Source: Oscillospiraceae bacterium (GTDB lineage: Bacteria; Bacillota; Clostridia; Oscillospirales; Acutalibacteraceae). From it: a stretch of 7,721 nucleotides of DNA. The stretch lies in contig JAIRUF010000156.1 in NCBI GenBank assembly GCA_031254555.1, positions 1 to 7,721 on the forward strand, read 5' to 3'. The number at the start of each line of letters is the position of its first letter. Position 1 is the stretch's first letter. The position numbers and the translations under genes were made by a program. A model generated the notes under the pieces. The model ran no database searches. It was not told the DNA's origin and saw nothing but the letters and a program-made list of their open reading frames with translations. This document shows positions 1 through 6,219 of this stretch, piece after piece.

Positions 1-197
1 ACGGTGCCCAGGGAGCAGGCGGTGCAGATATAGCCGGTGCGTTTGACAGCGGCGGTATTGGTGCTGTAATAAATTCTTCAAGGGGAATAATGTGCGCGTA
101 CAAAAATGGTGATTGGGACGAAAAAGATTATGCGCAGGCGGCAAGGGCCGAGGCAATCAGGATGAGAGACGAGATAAACTCATATATAAAAAGATAG
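1..197 (+). CDS. pyrF: Orotidine 5'-phosphate decarboxylase, C-terminal fragment (5' end outside window)
   Basis: This is the last 64 codons of an open frame that enters from the left edge; the first complete codon is at 3 and the TAG stop is at 195-197. The enzyme decarboxylates OMP to UMP, the last step of de novo UMP synthesis in the cytoplasm. The visible tail reads GAQGAGGADI, then GAVINSSRGIM, then a charged helix ending NSYIKR. The G-A-Q-G and N-S-S-R-G-I segments are phosphate-loop and late-strand features of the long 'subfamily 2' OMP decarboxylases, usually about 270-310 residues, so about four fifths of the gene lies outside. Position just upstream of pyrK and pyrD supports the call, since pyrF-pyrK-pyrD order is common in Gram-positive pyrimidine operons. 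The catalytic Asp/Lys cluster is not in the window. Confidence 0.88.
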   Translation, partial: GAQGAGGADIAGAFDSGGIGAVINSSRGIMCAYKNGDWDEKDYAQAARAEAIRMRDEINSYIKR

Positions 198-234
198 GGT
201 AAACCTTGCTGTGACTTTTCAAAAAGCGTTTGCC
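198..234 (+). other. Weak hairpin in the pyrF-pyrK gap
   Basis: GGTAAAC at 198-204 can pair with GTTTGCC at 228-234 (7 bp with one G-U), with a 23-base loop that contains a small CTTTT/AAAAG pairing. No T-run follows, so it does not look like an intrinsic terminator. It may be a processing or stabilising element between cistrons, or chance. The rest of the 71-base gap holds only the pyrK ribosome binding site. Confidence 0.25.
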
Positions 235-256
235 TATGAATAACAGATGTGTAAAA

Positions 257-261
257 AGGAG
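257..261 (+). promoter_or_regulatory. Ribosome binding site that selects the GTG start of pyrK
   Basis: AGGAG at 257-261, within AAAAAGGAG at 253-261, is the only strong Shine-Dalgarno sequence here. It lies 7 bases before GTG 269, but just 1 base before the in-frame ATG at 263. The spacing therefore favours GTG over that ATG and over the upstream TTG at 230. Confidence 0.75.
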
Positions 262-268
262 AATGGCA

Positions 269-1036
269 GTGTCATATATTCAGCAAAAAGCTCTGATAGT
301 AAAAAAAGAAGAGTTGGCACAAGGGATATTCCGTTATACCTTAAAAAACAGCGAGCTTGTTTCTCTATCCCGAGCAGGTCAATTTGTGCATATATTGTGC
401 GGAGAAAAAACACTTCGCCGTCCTATATCCATATGCAGTATTGACAAGGAAAACGGCGTGTTTGATATCGTCTTCTCCGCCAAAGGTGAAGGTACGCATT
501 GGATGTCCGGGCAGAATAAGGGCGACGAATACGATGTATTAGGCCCCCTTGGCAACGGTTTTGATACCGATATTAAGGGCAGGGTTTTGCTAATCGGAGG
601 AGGCATTGGAGTTCCGCCAATGCTGTGTGTGGCCAGCGAGATATTGGCTCCATGTGACGCTATTTTAGGGTTTGGCAGTAAAGACGCGGTGATACTGGAA
701 AAAGACTTTAAAGCGGTCTGCTCAAATGTCCATATAACAACAGATGATGGTTCTTTTGGCCGAAAAGGGCTGGTGACGGATTTACTGAGTGAAATTGCAG
801 ATAGGCAAAAGTACAGTGTCATTTACGCGTGCGGTCCAGCGCCTATGCTGAAAGCTGTTGCCATGATAGCTGAAAAAAACAAAATCAAGTGCTGCGTATC
901 CCTTGAAGAACGCATGGGATGCGGTGTGGGTGCATGCCTTGTGTGCGCGTGCAAAACAAAGCACGGAAATATAGAACAATTTAGCCATGTCTGTAAGGAC
1001 GGCCCGGTGTTTAACGCTCAGGAGGTAGTTTGGTAA
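269..1036 (+). CDS. pyrK: Dihydroorotate dehydrogenase B, electron-transfer subunit PyrK
   Basis: PyrK is the FAD and [2Fe-2S] subunit of class 1B dihydroorotate dehydrogenase. It passes electrons from PyrD-bound FMN to NAD+ in a cytoplasmic PyrD2-PyrK2 complex. From the GTG start it has 255 residues, about the usual family length. In order: a FAD-binding barrel with RRPISIC (about residues 50-56), a nucleotide-binding part with GGGIGVPPM (110-118) and CGPAPML (188-194), then the cluster-binding tail. The four cluster cysteines fit C218-x4-C223-x2-C226-x15-C242, the PyrK pattern. GTG 269 is preferred because AGGAG lies 7 bases upstream; ATG 263 and TTG 230 are in-frame alternatives. The TAA stop shares its last base with the pyrD start (TAATG), suggesting translational coupling that would keep the two subunits in balance. 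Confidence 0.95.
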   Translation: MSYIQQKALIVKKEELAQGIFRYTLKNSELVSLSRAGQFVHILCGEKTLRRPISICSIDKENGVFDIVFSAKGEGTHWMSGQNKGDEYDVLGPLGNGFDTDIKGRVLLIGGGIGVPPMLCVASEILAPCDAILGFGSKDAVILEKDFKAVCSNVHITTDDGSFGRKGLVTDLLSEIADRQKYSVIYACGPAPMLKAVAMIAEKNKIKCCVSLEERMGCGVGACLVCACKTKHGNIEQFSHVCKDGPVFNAQEVVW

Positions 1037-1947
1037 TGGCGGATATGAGAGTTTGCATAGCGGATGTGTACATGAAAAATCCGGTAATAACAGCCTCCGG
1101 CACATTTGGATTTGGCAGGGAGTACAATGAGATCTACCCCATAGGCTGTCTTGGCGGTATATCATGTAAAGGGACGACGCTCAATGAAAAAAGCGGGAAT
1201 GAGCCGCCTAGGATCATTGAAACTCACAGCGGTATGCTTAACAGCGTGGGGCTTCAAAACCCGGGAGTGGACCATTTTTTAAAAGAGGATCTTCCCTGGC
1301 TTAAAAGTCAGGATGTTGCCGTTATCTTAAATGTGGCGGGCAGCACGGTTGAGGAGTACTGTAAAATAGCTCAAAAGGTTTCAGACAGTGATATAGATAT
1401 CATCGAGCTTAATATCTCATGCCCCAACGTAAAAGAGGGCGGAGTGGCTTTTGGAACAAGTGCAAACAGCGTTGAATCTATAACGCAGCAGGTTAAGATG
1501 CATACAAAAAAACCGGTGATGGTAAAGCTTTCTCCAAATGTAACGGATATAGCCGAAATGGCAAGAGCTGCTCAGAGCGGCGGCGCCGACGCTATTTCTC
1601 TCATCAACACCATCACAGGAATGAGGATAGATATAAACACTAAAAGGCCGTTTTTAAAAAATAATATCGGCGGTCTTTCGGGCAGAGCTGTTTTTCCGGT
1701 TGCGCTTCGCATGGTGTGGCAGGCAGCGAACGCCGTAAGTGTTCCGGTTGTCGGAATGGGAGGCATAGCAACCGCTCAGGACGCCATTGAAATGATGCTT
1801 GCGGGAGCAAGCGCCGTACAGGTCGGAACTGCGAATTTTACGGACGCGTATGCCCCAGTAAAGATTATACAGGGGATTGAAAAGTATCTTGACGACAATG
1901 GAGTTTGTGATGTGAACGACATTGTAGGCCAGGTAAAAATATGGTGA
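1036..1947 (+). CDS. pyrD: Dihydroorotate dehydrogenase B (NAD+), catalytic subunit PyrD
   Basis: This FMN enzyme oxidises dihydroorotate to orotate, the fourth step of UMP synthesis, and works with PyrK. It has 303 residues, normal for class 1B. Visible motifs: NPVITASGTFGFG near the N-terminus; SCKGTT with the FMN-contacting lysine (about residue 46); LNISCPN, whose cysteine at about 129 is the catalytic base of class 1 cytosolic enzymes (class 2 membrane enzymes use serine); VKLSPN (about 164); LINTITGM; GGLSG; and GMGGI plus AVQVGTANF for FMN phosphate binding. ATG 1036 overlaps the pyrK stop by one base. GGAGG at 1021-1025 lies 10 bases upstream of it. An in-frame TTG at 1030 lies 4 bases after the GGAGG and is a weaker alternative. 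Class and neighbour agree, since class 1B PyrD needs PyrK. Confidence 0.96.
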   Translation: MADMRVCIADVYMKNPVITASGTFGFGREYNEIYPIGCLGGISCKGTTLNEKSGNEPPRIIETHSGMLNSVGLQNPGVDHFLKEDLPWLKSQDVAVILNVAGSTVEEYCKIAQKVSDSDIDIIELNISCPNVKEGGVAFGTSANSVESITQQVKMHTKKPVMVKLSPNVTDIAEMARAAQSGGADAISLINTITGMRIDINTKRPFLKNNIGGLSGRAVFPVALRMVWQAANAVSVPVVGMGGIATAQDAIEMMLAGASAVQVGTANFTDAYAPVKIIQGIEKYLDDNGVCDVNDIVGQVKIW

Positions 1948-1962
1948 TGGAGGCTGTAAAGT

Positions 1963-2409
1963 TTGATAATATTGTCAGTGGATTACGGTGAGGCCCGAAC
2001 CGGCATTGCTGTGTGCGACGAGACAGAGACAATAGCGTCGCCTGTAACCACAATAACCGGAGGGTATATTCCAAAGCTTGCAGATAACGTTTTGCAGCTT
2101 GTAAAAAAGCACAATGCCAAAATGGTGATAGTTGGGTATCCGCTGAACATGGACGGAAGTGCCGGTGCAAGCGCGAAGAAGTGCGCGGATTTAGCAAACC
2201 TGCTTGAGCGGGAATTGCAGATACCGGTAAAGCTATGGGATGAGAGGTTATCAACTGTTCAGGCTCATAAGTCATTTAATCATATGAATATAAGAGGCAA
2301 AAAGAGAAAAGAAAATATAGATAAACTTGCGGCTGTAATTATACTTGAAGAATATTTGGCATACAGGAAAAATAAAGAAGGCAGCGGAGAAAATAAAGAT
2401 GAACAGTGA
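1963..2409 (+). CDS. ruvX: Putative pre-16S rRNA nuclease / Holliday junction resolvase-like protein (YqgF/RuvX)
   Basis: This is a 148-residue YqgF-family protein with an RNase H-like fold. Members have been linked to 5' maturation of pre-16S rRNA (E. coli YqgF) and to Holliday-junction resolution; which applies here cannot be told from sequence. Motifs: VDYGEARTGIAV with the first acidic residue D7, IVGYPLNMDGSAG (about 56-68), LWDERLSTVQA with E94, and IDKLAAVIILEEYL with D120. These give the family's D-E-D acidic set. The start is TTG 1963: an in-frame TAA at 1957-1959 excludes any earlier start, and GGAGG at 1949-1953 is 9 bases upstream. The gap from pyrD is 15 bases with no terminator, and the 3' end overlaps pcrA by 11 bases, so it probably shares a transcript with both. 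Confidence 0.93.
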   Translation: MIILSVDYGEARTGIAVCDETETIASPVTTITGGYIPKLADNVLQLVKKHNAKMVIVGYPLNMDGSAGASAKKCADLANLLERELQIPVKLWDERLSTVQAHKSFNHMNIRGKKRKENIDKLAAVIILEEYLAYRKNKEGSGENKDEQ

Positions 2410-4750
2410 ATTTTTGGAACTGAGAAAAAAAATAATAAAAAAAGACTTCAGTCAATTAAGTGACATGCAGTTAAAAGCGGTCCTGCAGATAAACGGACCG
2501 CTTTTAATTCTTGCCGGGGCGGGATCGGGAAAGACCACCGTTTTAATAAACAGGATATCAAATATTATAAAATACGGCGAAGCATACGTCTCAGACAAGA
2601 TCTGCGCAAGCGTATCCGACAGCGACATAAATCTCCTTGAGGATTACCTTGACGGGAAAACGGATAAAGAATTTGAGCCAAATGATATTTTGGCTGTAAA
2701 TCCGGCACAGCCGTGGCAGATATTGGCGATAACGTTTACTAACAAGGCCGCAAATGAACTAAAAGACAGGCTTTGCGCAAAACTTGGGGATAAGGCAAAG
2801 GATATTTGGGCGGGCACATTCCATTCAATTTGCGCGAGAATCCTGCGTCGCAACAGCGATATTCTGGGCTATACAAGCCGCTTTACGATTTATGACACGG
2901 ATGACTCCAAAAGGGTGATGAAAGAGTGTCAAAGGCTGCTTAAAATAGAGGACAGACTCCTGTCTCATAAAACTATATTAAAGGAGATAAGCAAAGCTAA
3001 GGACAGCCTTATAACACCTGAAGAATACGCAAAAAGTGCGGGGAACGACATAAGGCTTAAAAACATAGCCCAGGCGTATTTTACCTATCAGCAGCTTTTA
3101 AAAACAGCTGACGCTATGGATTTTGATGATATAATAATGAACACGGTGTCATTGCTTCAAAAGGACAGTGACGCCTGTGAGTACTATCAGAATAAGTTTA
3201 GATACATTTTGGTTGACGAGTACCAGGATACAAATCATGCGCAATATGTGCTGACCAACATACTTGCAAAAAAGCATAACAATATTTGCGTCGTAGGCGA
3301 CGATGACCAAAGCATATACAGATTCAGGGGAGCTACTATAGAGAACATATTGAACTTTGAAAATCAATATAAAAAAGCTAACATTATAAGGTTAGAGCAA
3401 AATTATAGATCAACAGGGAATATTTTAAAGGCCGCGAACGCTGTGATATCAAATAACTCGGAGCGAAAGGGAAAAACCCTGTGGACCGCAAATGGAGACG
3501 GCGAGAAGATAACTGTGTACACGGCGAACGATGAGATGGAAGAGGGAATGTACATAGCGGACAATATAATGTCAAGCGTTGCGGCTGGAGGCAAGTGGAG
3601 CGATCACGCCGTGTTTTACAGGATGAATGCTCAGTCAAATGCCATAGAGCGCTCATTTGTAAGAAGCGGTATCCCATACAGGGTAATAGGCGGCCACAGA
3701 TTCTACGACCGTAAGGAGATTAGAGACGCTTTGGCATACCTTACTCTAATCAATAACCCGTCAGATAATATCCGTCTTCGCAGGATAATAAATGAACCCA
3801 AAAGGGGCATAGGGGACGCAACCTTGAACACGGTTGCCGAAATAGCGGCAGGCCTTGGCGTTTGCATGTTTGATGTAATAAAGACAGCGGATGAATATGA
3901 AAGGCTTTCAAGAACGGCCTCAAAGCTTTTGCAGTTTGCAGGCATTATTTCAACATTTAGTTCTATGGTCGGTACTGTGCCAATAAGCGATCTGTTTACT
4001 CAGCTCATGGATAAAAGCGGATATATAACAGGATTGTCTTATGATAAGGACACGTTTGAGGACAGACTAGAAAATATCAACGAGCTTTCATCAAACTTGT
4101 TGAGGTACACCCAGGAGAATGAGGACGCCGACCTTGGCGGATTTTTAGAGGAAGTATCGCTTATGTCGGATATAGATAATTACAACGCCGGGACGGATGC
4201 TGTGGTGTTGATGACATTGCATTCAGCAAAGGGTTTAGAGTTCCCGTCCGTATTCATGACGGGGATGGAACAGGGGGTTTTCCCGGGGATACAGTCGATG
4301 TATCCGCCGTCAGAAATTGAGGAGGAAAGACGGCTTGCCTATGTCGGTATAACAAGGGCTAAGGAGAGGCTCTATATGACCAACGTAAGGGCAAGGATGC
4401 TGTTTGGCACAACGACCAGAAACAGGCCCTCCATGTTCCTTTTAGAGATTCCATTAGAGCTTACAAGGGGAAGAATAGAGTCAGGATACTTTGAAAAGCC
4501 GGATAAAAATAAATATGAGAGGGAAGCAAAGCCAAGCTATCACTCAAAGGCCAATCACTTTGTATCGTCAAAACAAAATGCTTTAAAGTATACATACAAT
4601 AAAGGGGACACTGTTACACACAGGACATTCGGAACGGGCGTTGTTCTCGTAGTTCAGCCAATGGGCAACGACACTTTATTGGAGATAGCCTTTGATAAAG
4701 CGGGGACCAAAAAGCTTATGGCAAACTTTGCAAAACTCAACAAAGAGTAA
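2399..4750 (+). CDS. pcrA: ATP-dependent DNA helicase, UvrD/PcrA type (SF1A, 3'-5')
   Basis: This 783-residue superfamily 1A helicase is a PcrA orthologue; in Firmicutes PcrA acts in repair, rolling-circle plasmid replication and removal of RecA or RNA polymerase from DNA. Motifs in order: Q-motif region LSDMQLKAV (about 20-28); Walker A AGAGSGKT (39-46); Ia AITFTNKAANELK; II LVDEYQDTN; III VVGDDDQSIYRFRGA; IV RLEQNYRST; V VVLMTLHSAKGLEFPSVF (from about 602); VI ERRLAYVGITRAKERLY; and a C-terminal Tudor-like segment from KGDTVTHRTFGTG, as in PcrA proteins that contact RNA polymerase. About 40 extra residues lie between motifs I and Ia. ATG 2399 is chosen because GGAG at 2386-2389 is 9 bases upstream; an in-frame ATG at 2345 lies deep in ruvX with no comparable site. 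It ends just before a terminator. Confidence 0.96.
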   Translation: MNSEFLELRKKIIKKDFSQLSDMQLKAVLQINGPLLILAGAGSGKTTVLINRISNIIKYGEAYVSDKICASVSDSDINLLEDYLDGKTDKEFEPNDILAVNPAQPWQILAITFTNKAANELKDRLCAKLGDKAKDIWAGTFHSICARILRRNSDILGYTSRFTIYDTDDSKRVMKECQRLLKIEDRLLSHKTILKEISKAKDSLITPEEYAKSAGNDIRLKNIAQAYFTYQQLLKTADAMDFDDIIMNTVSLLQKDSDACEYYQNKFRYILVDEYQDTNHAQYVLTNILAKKHNNICVVGDDDQSIYRFRGATIENILNFENQYKKANIIRLEQNYRSTGNILKAANAVISNNSERKGKTLWTANGDGEKITVYTANDEMEEGMYIADNIMSSVAAGGKWSDHAVFYRMNAQSNAIERSFVRSGIPYRVIGGHRFYDRKEIRDALAYLTLINNPSDNIRLRRIINEPKRGIGDATLNTVAEIAAGLGVCMFDVIKTADEYERLSRTASKLLQFAGIISTFSSMVGTVPISDLFTQLMDKSGYITGLSYDKDTFEDRLENINELSSNLLRYTQENEDADLGGFLEEVSLMSDIDNYNAGTDAVVLMTLHSAKGLEFPSVFMTGMEQGVFPGIQSMYPPSEIEEERRLAYVGITRAKERLYMTNVRARMLFGTTTRNRPSMFLLEIPLELTRGRIESGYFEKPDKNKYEREAKPSYHSKANHFVSSKQNALKYTYNKGDTVTHRTFGTGVVLVVQPMGNDTLLEIAFDKAGTKKLMANFAKLNKE
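2471..2507 (+). repeat. Perfect 13-bp inverted repeat (terminator-like hairpin) inside pcrA
   Basis: TTAAAAGCGGTCC at 2471-2483 is matched exactly by its reverse complement at 2495-2507, with an 11-base loop (2484-2494). The inner 7 bp (GCGGTCC/GGACCGC) are GC-rich and are followed by TTTTAATTCTT, the layout of an intrinsic terminator with an A-tract on its left side. It lies 73-109 bases into pcrA, encoding the LKAVLQINGPLL stretch just before Walker A. Whether it acts in transcription is unknown. Confidence 0.5.
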
Positions 4751-4782
4751 AACAACCGCCGGATTTATCCGGCGGTTGTTTT
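4749..4782. terminator. Bidirectional intrinsic terminator between pcrA and rodA
   Basis: AACAACCGCCGGA (4751-4763) pairs perfectly with its complement at 4768-4780 around a 4-base loop TTTA. Flanking AA (4749-4750) and TT (4781-4782) extend the stem to 15 bp. A GC-rich core with T-rich 3' sides on both strands fits termination of both convergent genes. It starts inside the pcrA stop codon. Confidence 0.92.
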
Positions 4783-4790
4783 AAAATATT

Positions 4791-4811
4791 TAAGCATCTG
4801 TGCTTATTTTT
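4791..4811. terminator. Secondary small hairpin with T-run in the convergent gap
   Basis: TAAGCA (4791-4796) and TGCTTA (4801-4806) form a 6-bp stem with a 4-base loop TCTG. On the plus strand it is followed by TTTTT (4807-4811), which runs into the rodA stop codon. On the minus strand it is the first hairpin after rodA and is followed by AATATTTT. It is weak alone and may act as a back-up terminator. Confidence 0.45.
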
Positions 4812-5985
4812 ACATAAACGGGGATGTAATGTTCATCAGCCTGAAATCGACAGGATCACTGTCATGTGTGGAACGATAGATGCTAAATATCATCCCGATG
4901 CCTATATAAAGGCAAAGCGAAGATGAACCGCCCGCGCTGAAAAACGGCAGGGTTATTCCAATGACAGGGCCAATCCTTAGGCACATTGCTATATTTATAA
5001 AAGTCTGCATAGCAATCATTGACGCAATGCCGTAACAGACATAATGTGCGGCAAAATCTCCCGTCTTTTTCCCGACCCTTATTATCTTAAATATTACCAA
5101 ACCCAGTAACAGCAGTGCAGCCAAGCAGCCCAAAAGGCCCAGCTCTTCTCCAACCACTGAAAATATCATATCATTTTTACTTTCAGGAACTAAACCGGAT
5201 TGAGTAAATCTGCCCTGGAATAGGCCCTGGCCCAAAAAGCCTCCTGATCCAATTGCGGAGAGGCTCATATTTTGCTGATACGCCGTTGCAGGATACAAGT
5301 CAGGATTTATAATAACCAGGAAGCGTTCCTTTTGAAAATCATCGATATTGACCCACAAAATGGGTATTGCCGCCAACAAAACCAAAGAGGTGGACAACAT
5401 ATATTTCCAGTTGATCCCCGCGACAAAAATCATGCAAATAGCAACGAGTAAGAAGATAAGAGCAGAGCCGTCATCCCCGGATATTGACACCAAAAGCACG
5501 GGTATTACAGCGTGCAGGGAAATTAATGAGATTGTTTTTATAGAGTTTATTTTTTCGCGAACTTTGTTCAGATGAACTCCAAAGGTTATAATAAAAAATA
5601 TCTTTACAAGTTCAGACGGCTGAAAAGCGAACACCTTTAAATTAAGCCATGTTCTGGCATCCGATCTGGTTCCTCCCTGAGGAGCCTCACCGAAAATAAA
5701 TACAATAATCATTAAAAGTATTGCGACGCCTGCAACAACAGGCCACACCTTTAAAATTATCTCATAGTCGATCAGAGATACGATAAAAGCAATAATAATT
5801 CCGATAAATATGGCTATAAACATGGTCCTTACATCTCTTGTAAAAAAGCCGCCGTTTTCAAGGGAGCGCCTTGTTGCGCTAGCCACCATTAAAATTCCAA
5901 AGGCAGAGGTTAGCATACATAGAAATAAGAGAACTTTATCAGTTCCTTTAATAAAATAAACAATTTGTTTCCTTAAATTAGCCAA
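4810..5985 (-). CDS. rodA: SEDS-family peptidoglycan glycosyltransferase, RodA type
   Basis: This polytopic membrane protein has about ten hydrophobic segments and 391 residues from the chosen start. SEDS proteins polymerise lipid II into glycan strands with a class B penicillin-binding protein. Numbering from TTG: FQPSELVK (122-128), GDDGSALIF (from 170, usually PDLGTAL), AIGSGGFLGQGLFQG (from about 244), VPESKNDMIFSVVGEELG with D272 at the catalytic SEDS aspartate position, and TLPFFSAGGSS (345-355). The GSGG-GQGLFQG segment favours RodA over FtsW, though SpoVE or FtsW cannot be fully excluded. The start is TTG 5985, 7 bases after AGGAAGGA on the minus strand. The in-frame ATG at 6003 would add six residues but has no ribosome binding site and would encode the AGGAAGGA itself. 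The gene stands alone, away from mreBCD or a PBP, with its own promoter. Confidence 0.93.
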   Translation of the reverse strand: MANLRKQIVYFIKGTDKVLLFLCMLTSAFGILMVASATRRSLENGGFFTRDVRTMFIAIFIGIIIAFIVSLIDYEIILKVWPVVAGVAILLMIIVFIFGEAPQGGTRSDARTWLNLKVFAFQPSELVKIFFIITFGVHLNKVREKINSIKTISLISLHAVIPVLLVSISGDDGSALIFLLVAICMIFVAGINWKYMLSTSLVLLAAIPILWVNIDDFQKERFLVIINPDLYPATAYQQNMSLSAIGSGGFLGQGLFQGRFTQSGLVPESKNDMIFSVVGEELGLLGCLAALLLLGLVIFKIIRVGKKTGDFAAHYVCYGIASMIAMQTFINIAMCLRIGPVIGITLPFFSAGGSSSLCLYIGIGMIFSIYRSTHDSDPVDFRLMNITSPFM

Positions 5986-5992
5986 TGTTATT

Positions 5993-6000
5993 TCCTTCCT
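5993..6000 (-). promoter_or_regulatory. Ribosome binding site that selects the TTG start of rodA
   Basis: Read on the minus strand, AGGAAGGA occupies 6000-5993 and is separated by 7 bases from TTG 5985-5983. The competing ATG at 6003-6001 lies before it and has no purine-rich site in the preceding 20 bases. Confidence 0.7.
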
Positions 6001-6067
6001 CATCGCATGTATCCGTGCGCATATAATCTGAACACGTTTTATAAAGTCAGATTTTCTCTAATAATGC

Positions 6068-6147
6068 CAATAATATTATTAAAATATATTATATAGATTC
6101 AAGCGAGTTATTTCAATAAAAAACGACAATAATATTGATTAAATATA
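6068..6147. repeat. Pair of AT-rich direct repeats flanking the rodA promoter
   Basis: CAATAATATT occurs at 6068-6077 and again at 6127-6136, 59 bases apart. The following bases are also similar (ATTAAAATATA versus GATTAAATATA). The two copies sit on either side of the rodA -10/-35 pair. Both carry internal symmetry (AATAATATTATT and CAATA-A-TATTG). In sequence this AT-rich, chance is a real possibility. Confidence 0.35.
6088..6116 (-). promoter_or_regulatory. Vegetative (sigma-A type) promoter for rodA
   Basis: On the minus strand, TTGAAA (6116-6111) is followed by a 17-base spacer and a perfect TATAAT (6093-6088). Eleven of twelve positions match the consensus at optimal spacing. Transcription would start near 6081, giving a leader of about 95 bases before TTG 5985. 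Confidence 0.85.
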
Positions 6148-6149
6148 AA

Positions 6150-6178
6150 TTTACTATTATAAAAAACTGTGATAAAAT
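6150..6178 (+). promoter_or_regulatory. Candidate upstream rightward promoter P1
   Basis: TTTACT (6150-6155), 17 bases, then TAAAAT (6173-6178) preceded by TG one base before it, an extended -10. An overlapping alternative is TTGATT (6135-6140), 17 bases, TATAAA (6158-6163). Either would give a tsaE leader of roughly 165-185 bases that contains the palindrome and the compound hairpin. Confidence 0.5.
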
Positions 6179-6198
6179 GGTTGAAAAGCAAATATTTT

Positions 6199-6214
6199 AT
6201 CATGTGTACATGAT
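6199..6214. promoter_or_regulatory. Palindromic operator-like site
   Basis: ATCATGTGTACATGAT is symmetric over 7+7 bases around a central GT. It lies about 15-30 bases downstream of the predicted P1 start point, a position typical of repressor operators. As RNA it could form a 6-bp hairpin with loop UGUA. Its right arm with the next bases, CATGATTTATA (6209-6219), recurs exactly at 6299-6309. No regulator is identified. Confidence 0.45.
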
Positions 6215-6219
6215 TTATA

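Noticed and set aside
198..268. PyrR-type attenuator or other pyrimidine-responsive leader before pyrK
   Set aside because: No terminator/antiterminator pair, T-run or PyrR-binding loop is visible; any such control would lie upstream of the operon, outside the window.
379..822. 147-codon minus-strand open frame opposite pyrK
   Set aside because: No ribosome binding site or promoter of its own, low-complexity Ser/Pro-rich product, and it lies wholly opposite a well-supported gene.
782..1165. 127-codon minus-strand open frame across the pyrK-pyrD junction
   Set aside because: Antisense shadow; the product resembles no family and the region is fully explained by pyrK and pyrD.
1865..2275. 136-codon minus-strand open frame opposite pyrD/ruvX
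   Set aside because: Shadow of the coding strand with no start signals or recognisable motif.
3384..3677. 97-codon minus-strand open frame inside pcrA
   Set aside because: Antisense to conserved helicase sequence, with a second overlapping shadow frame in the same place; no independent support.
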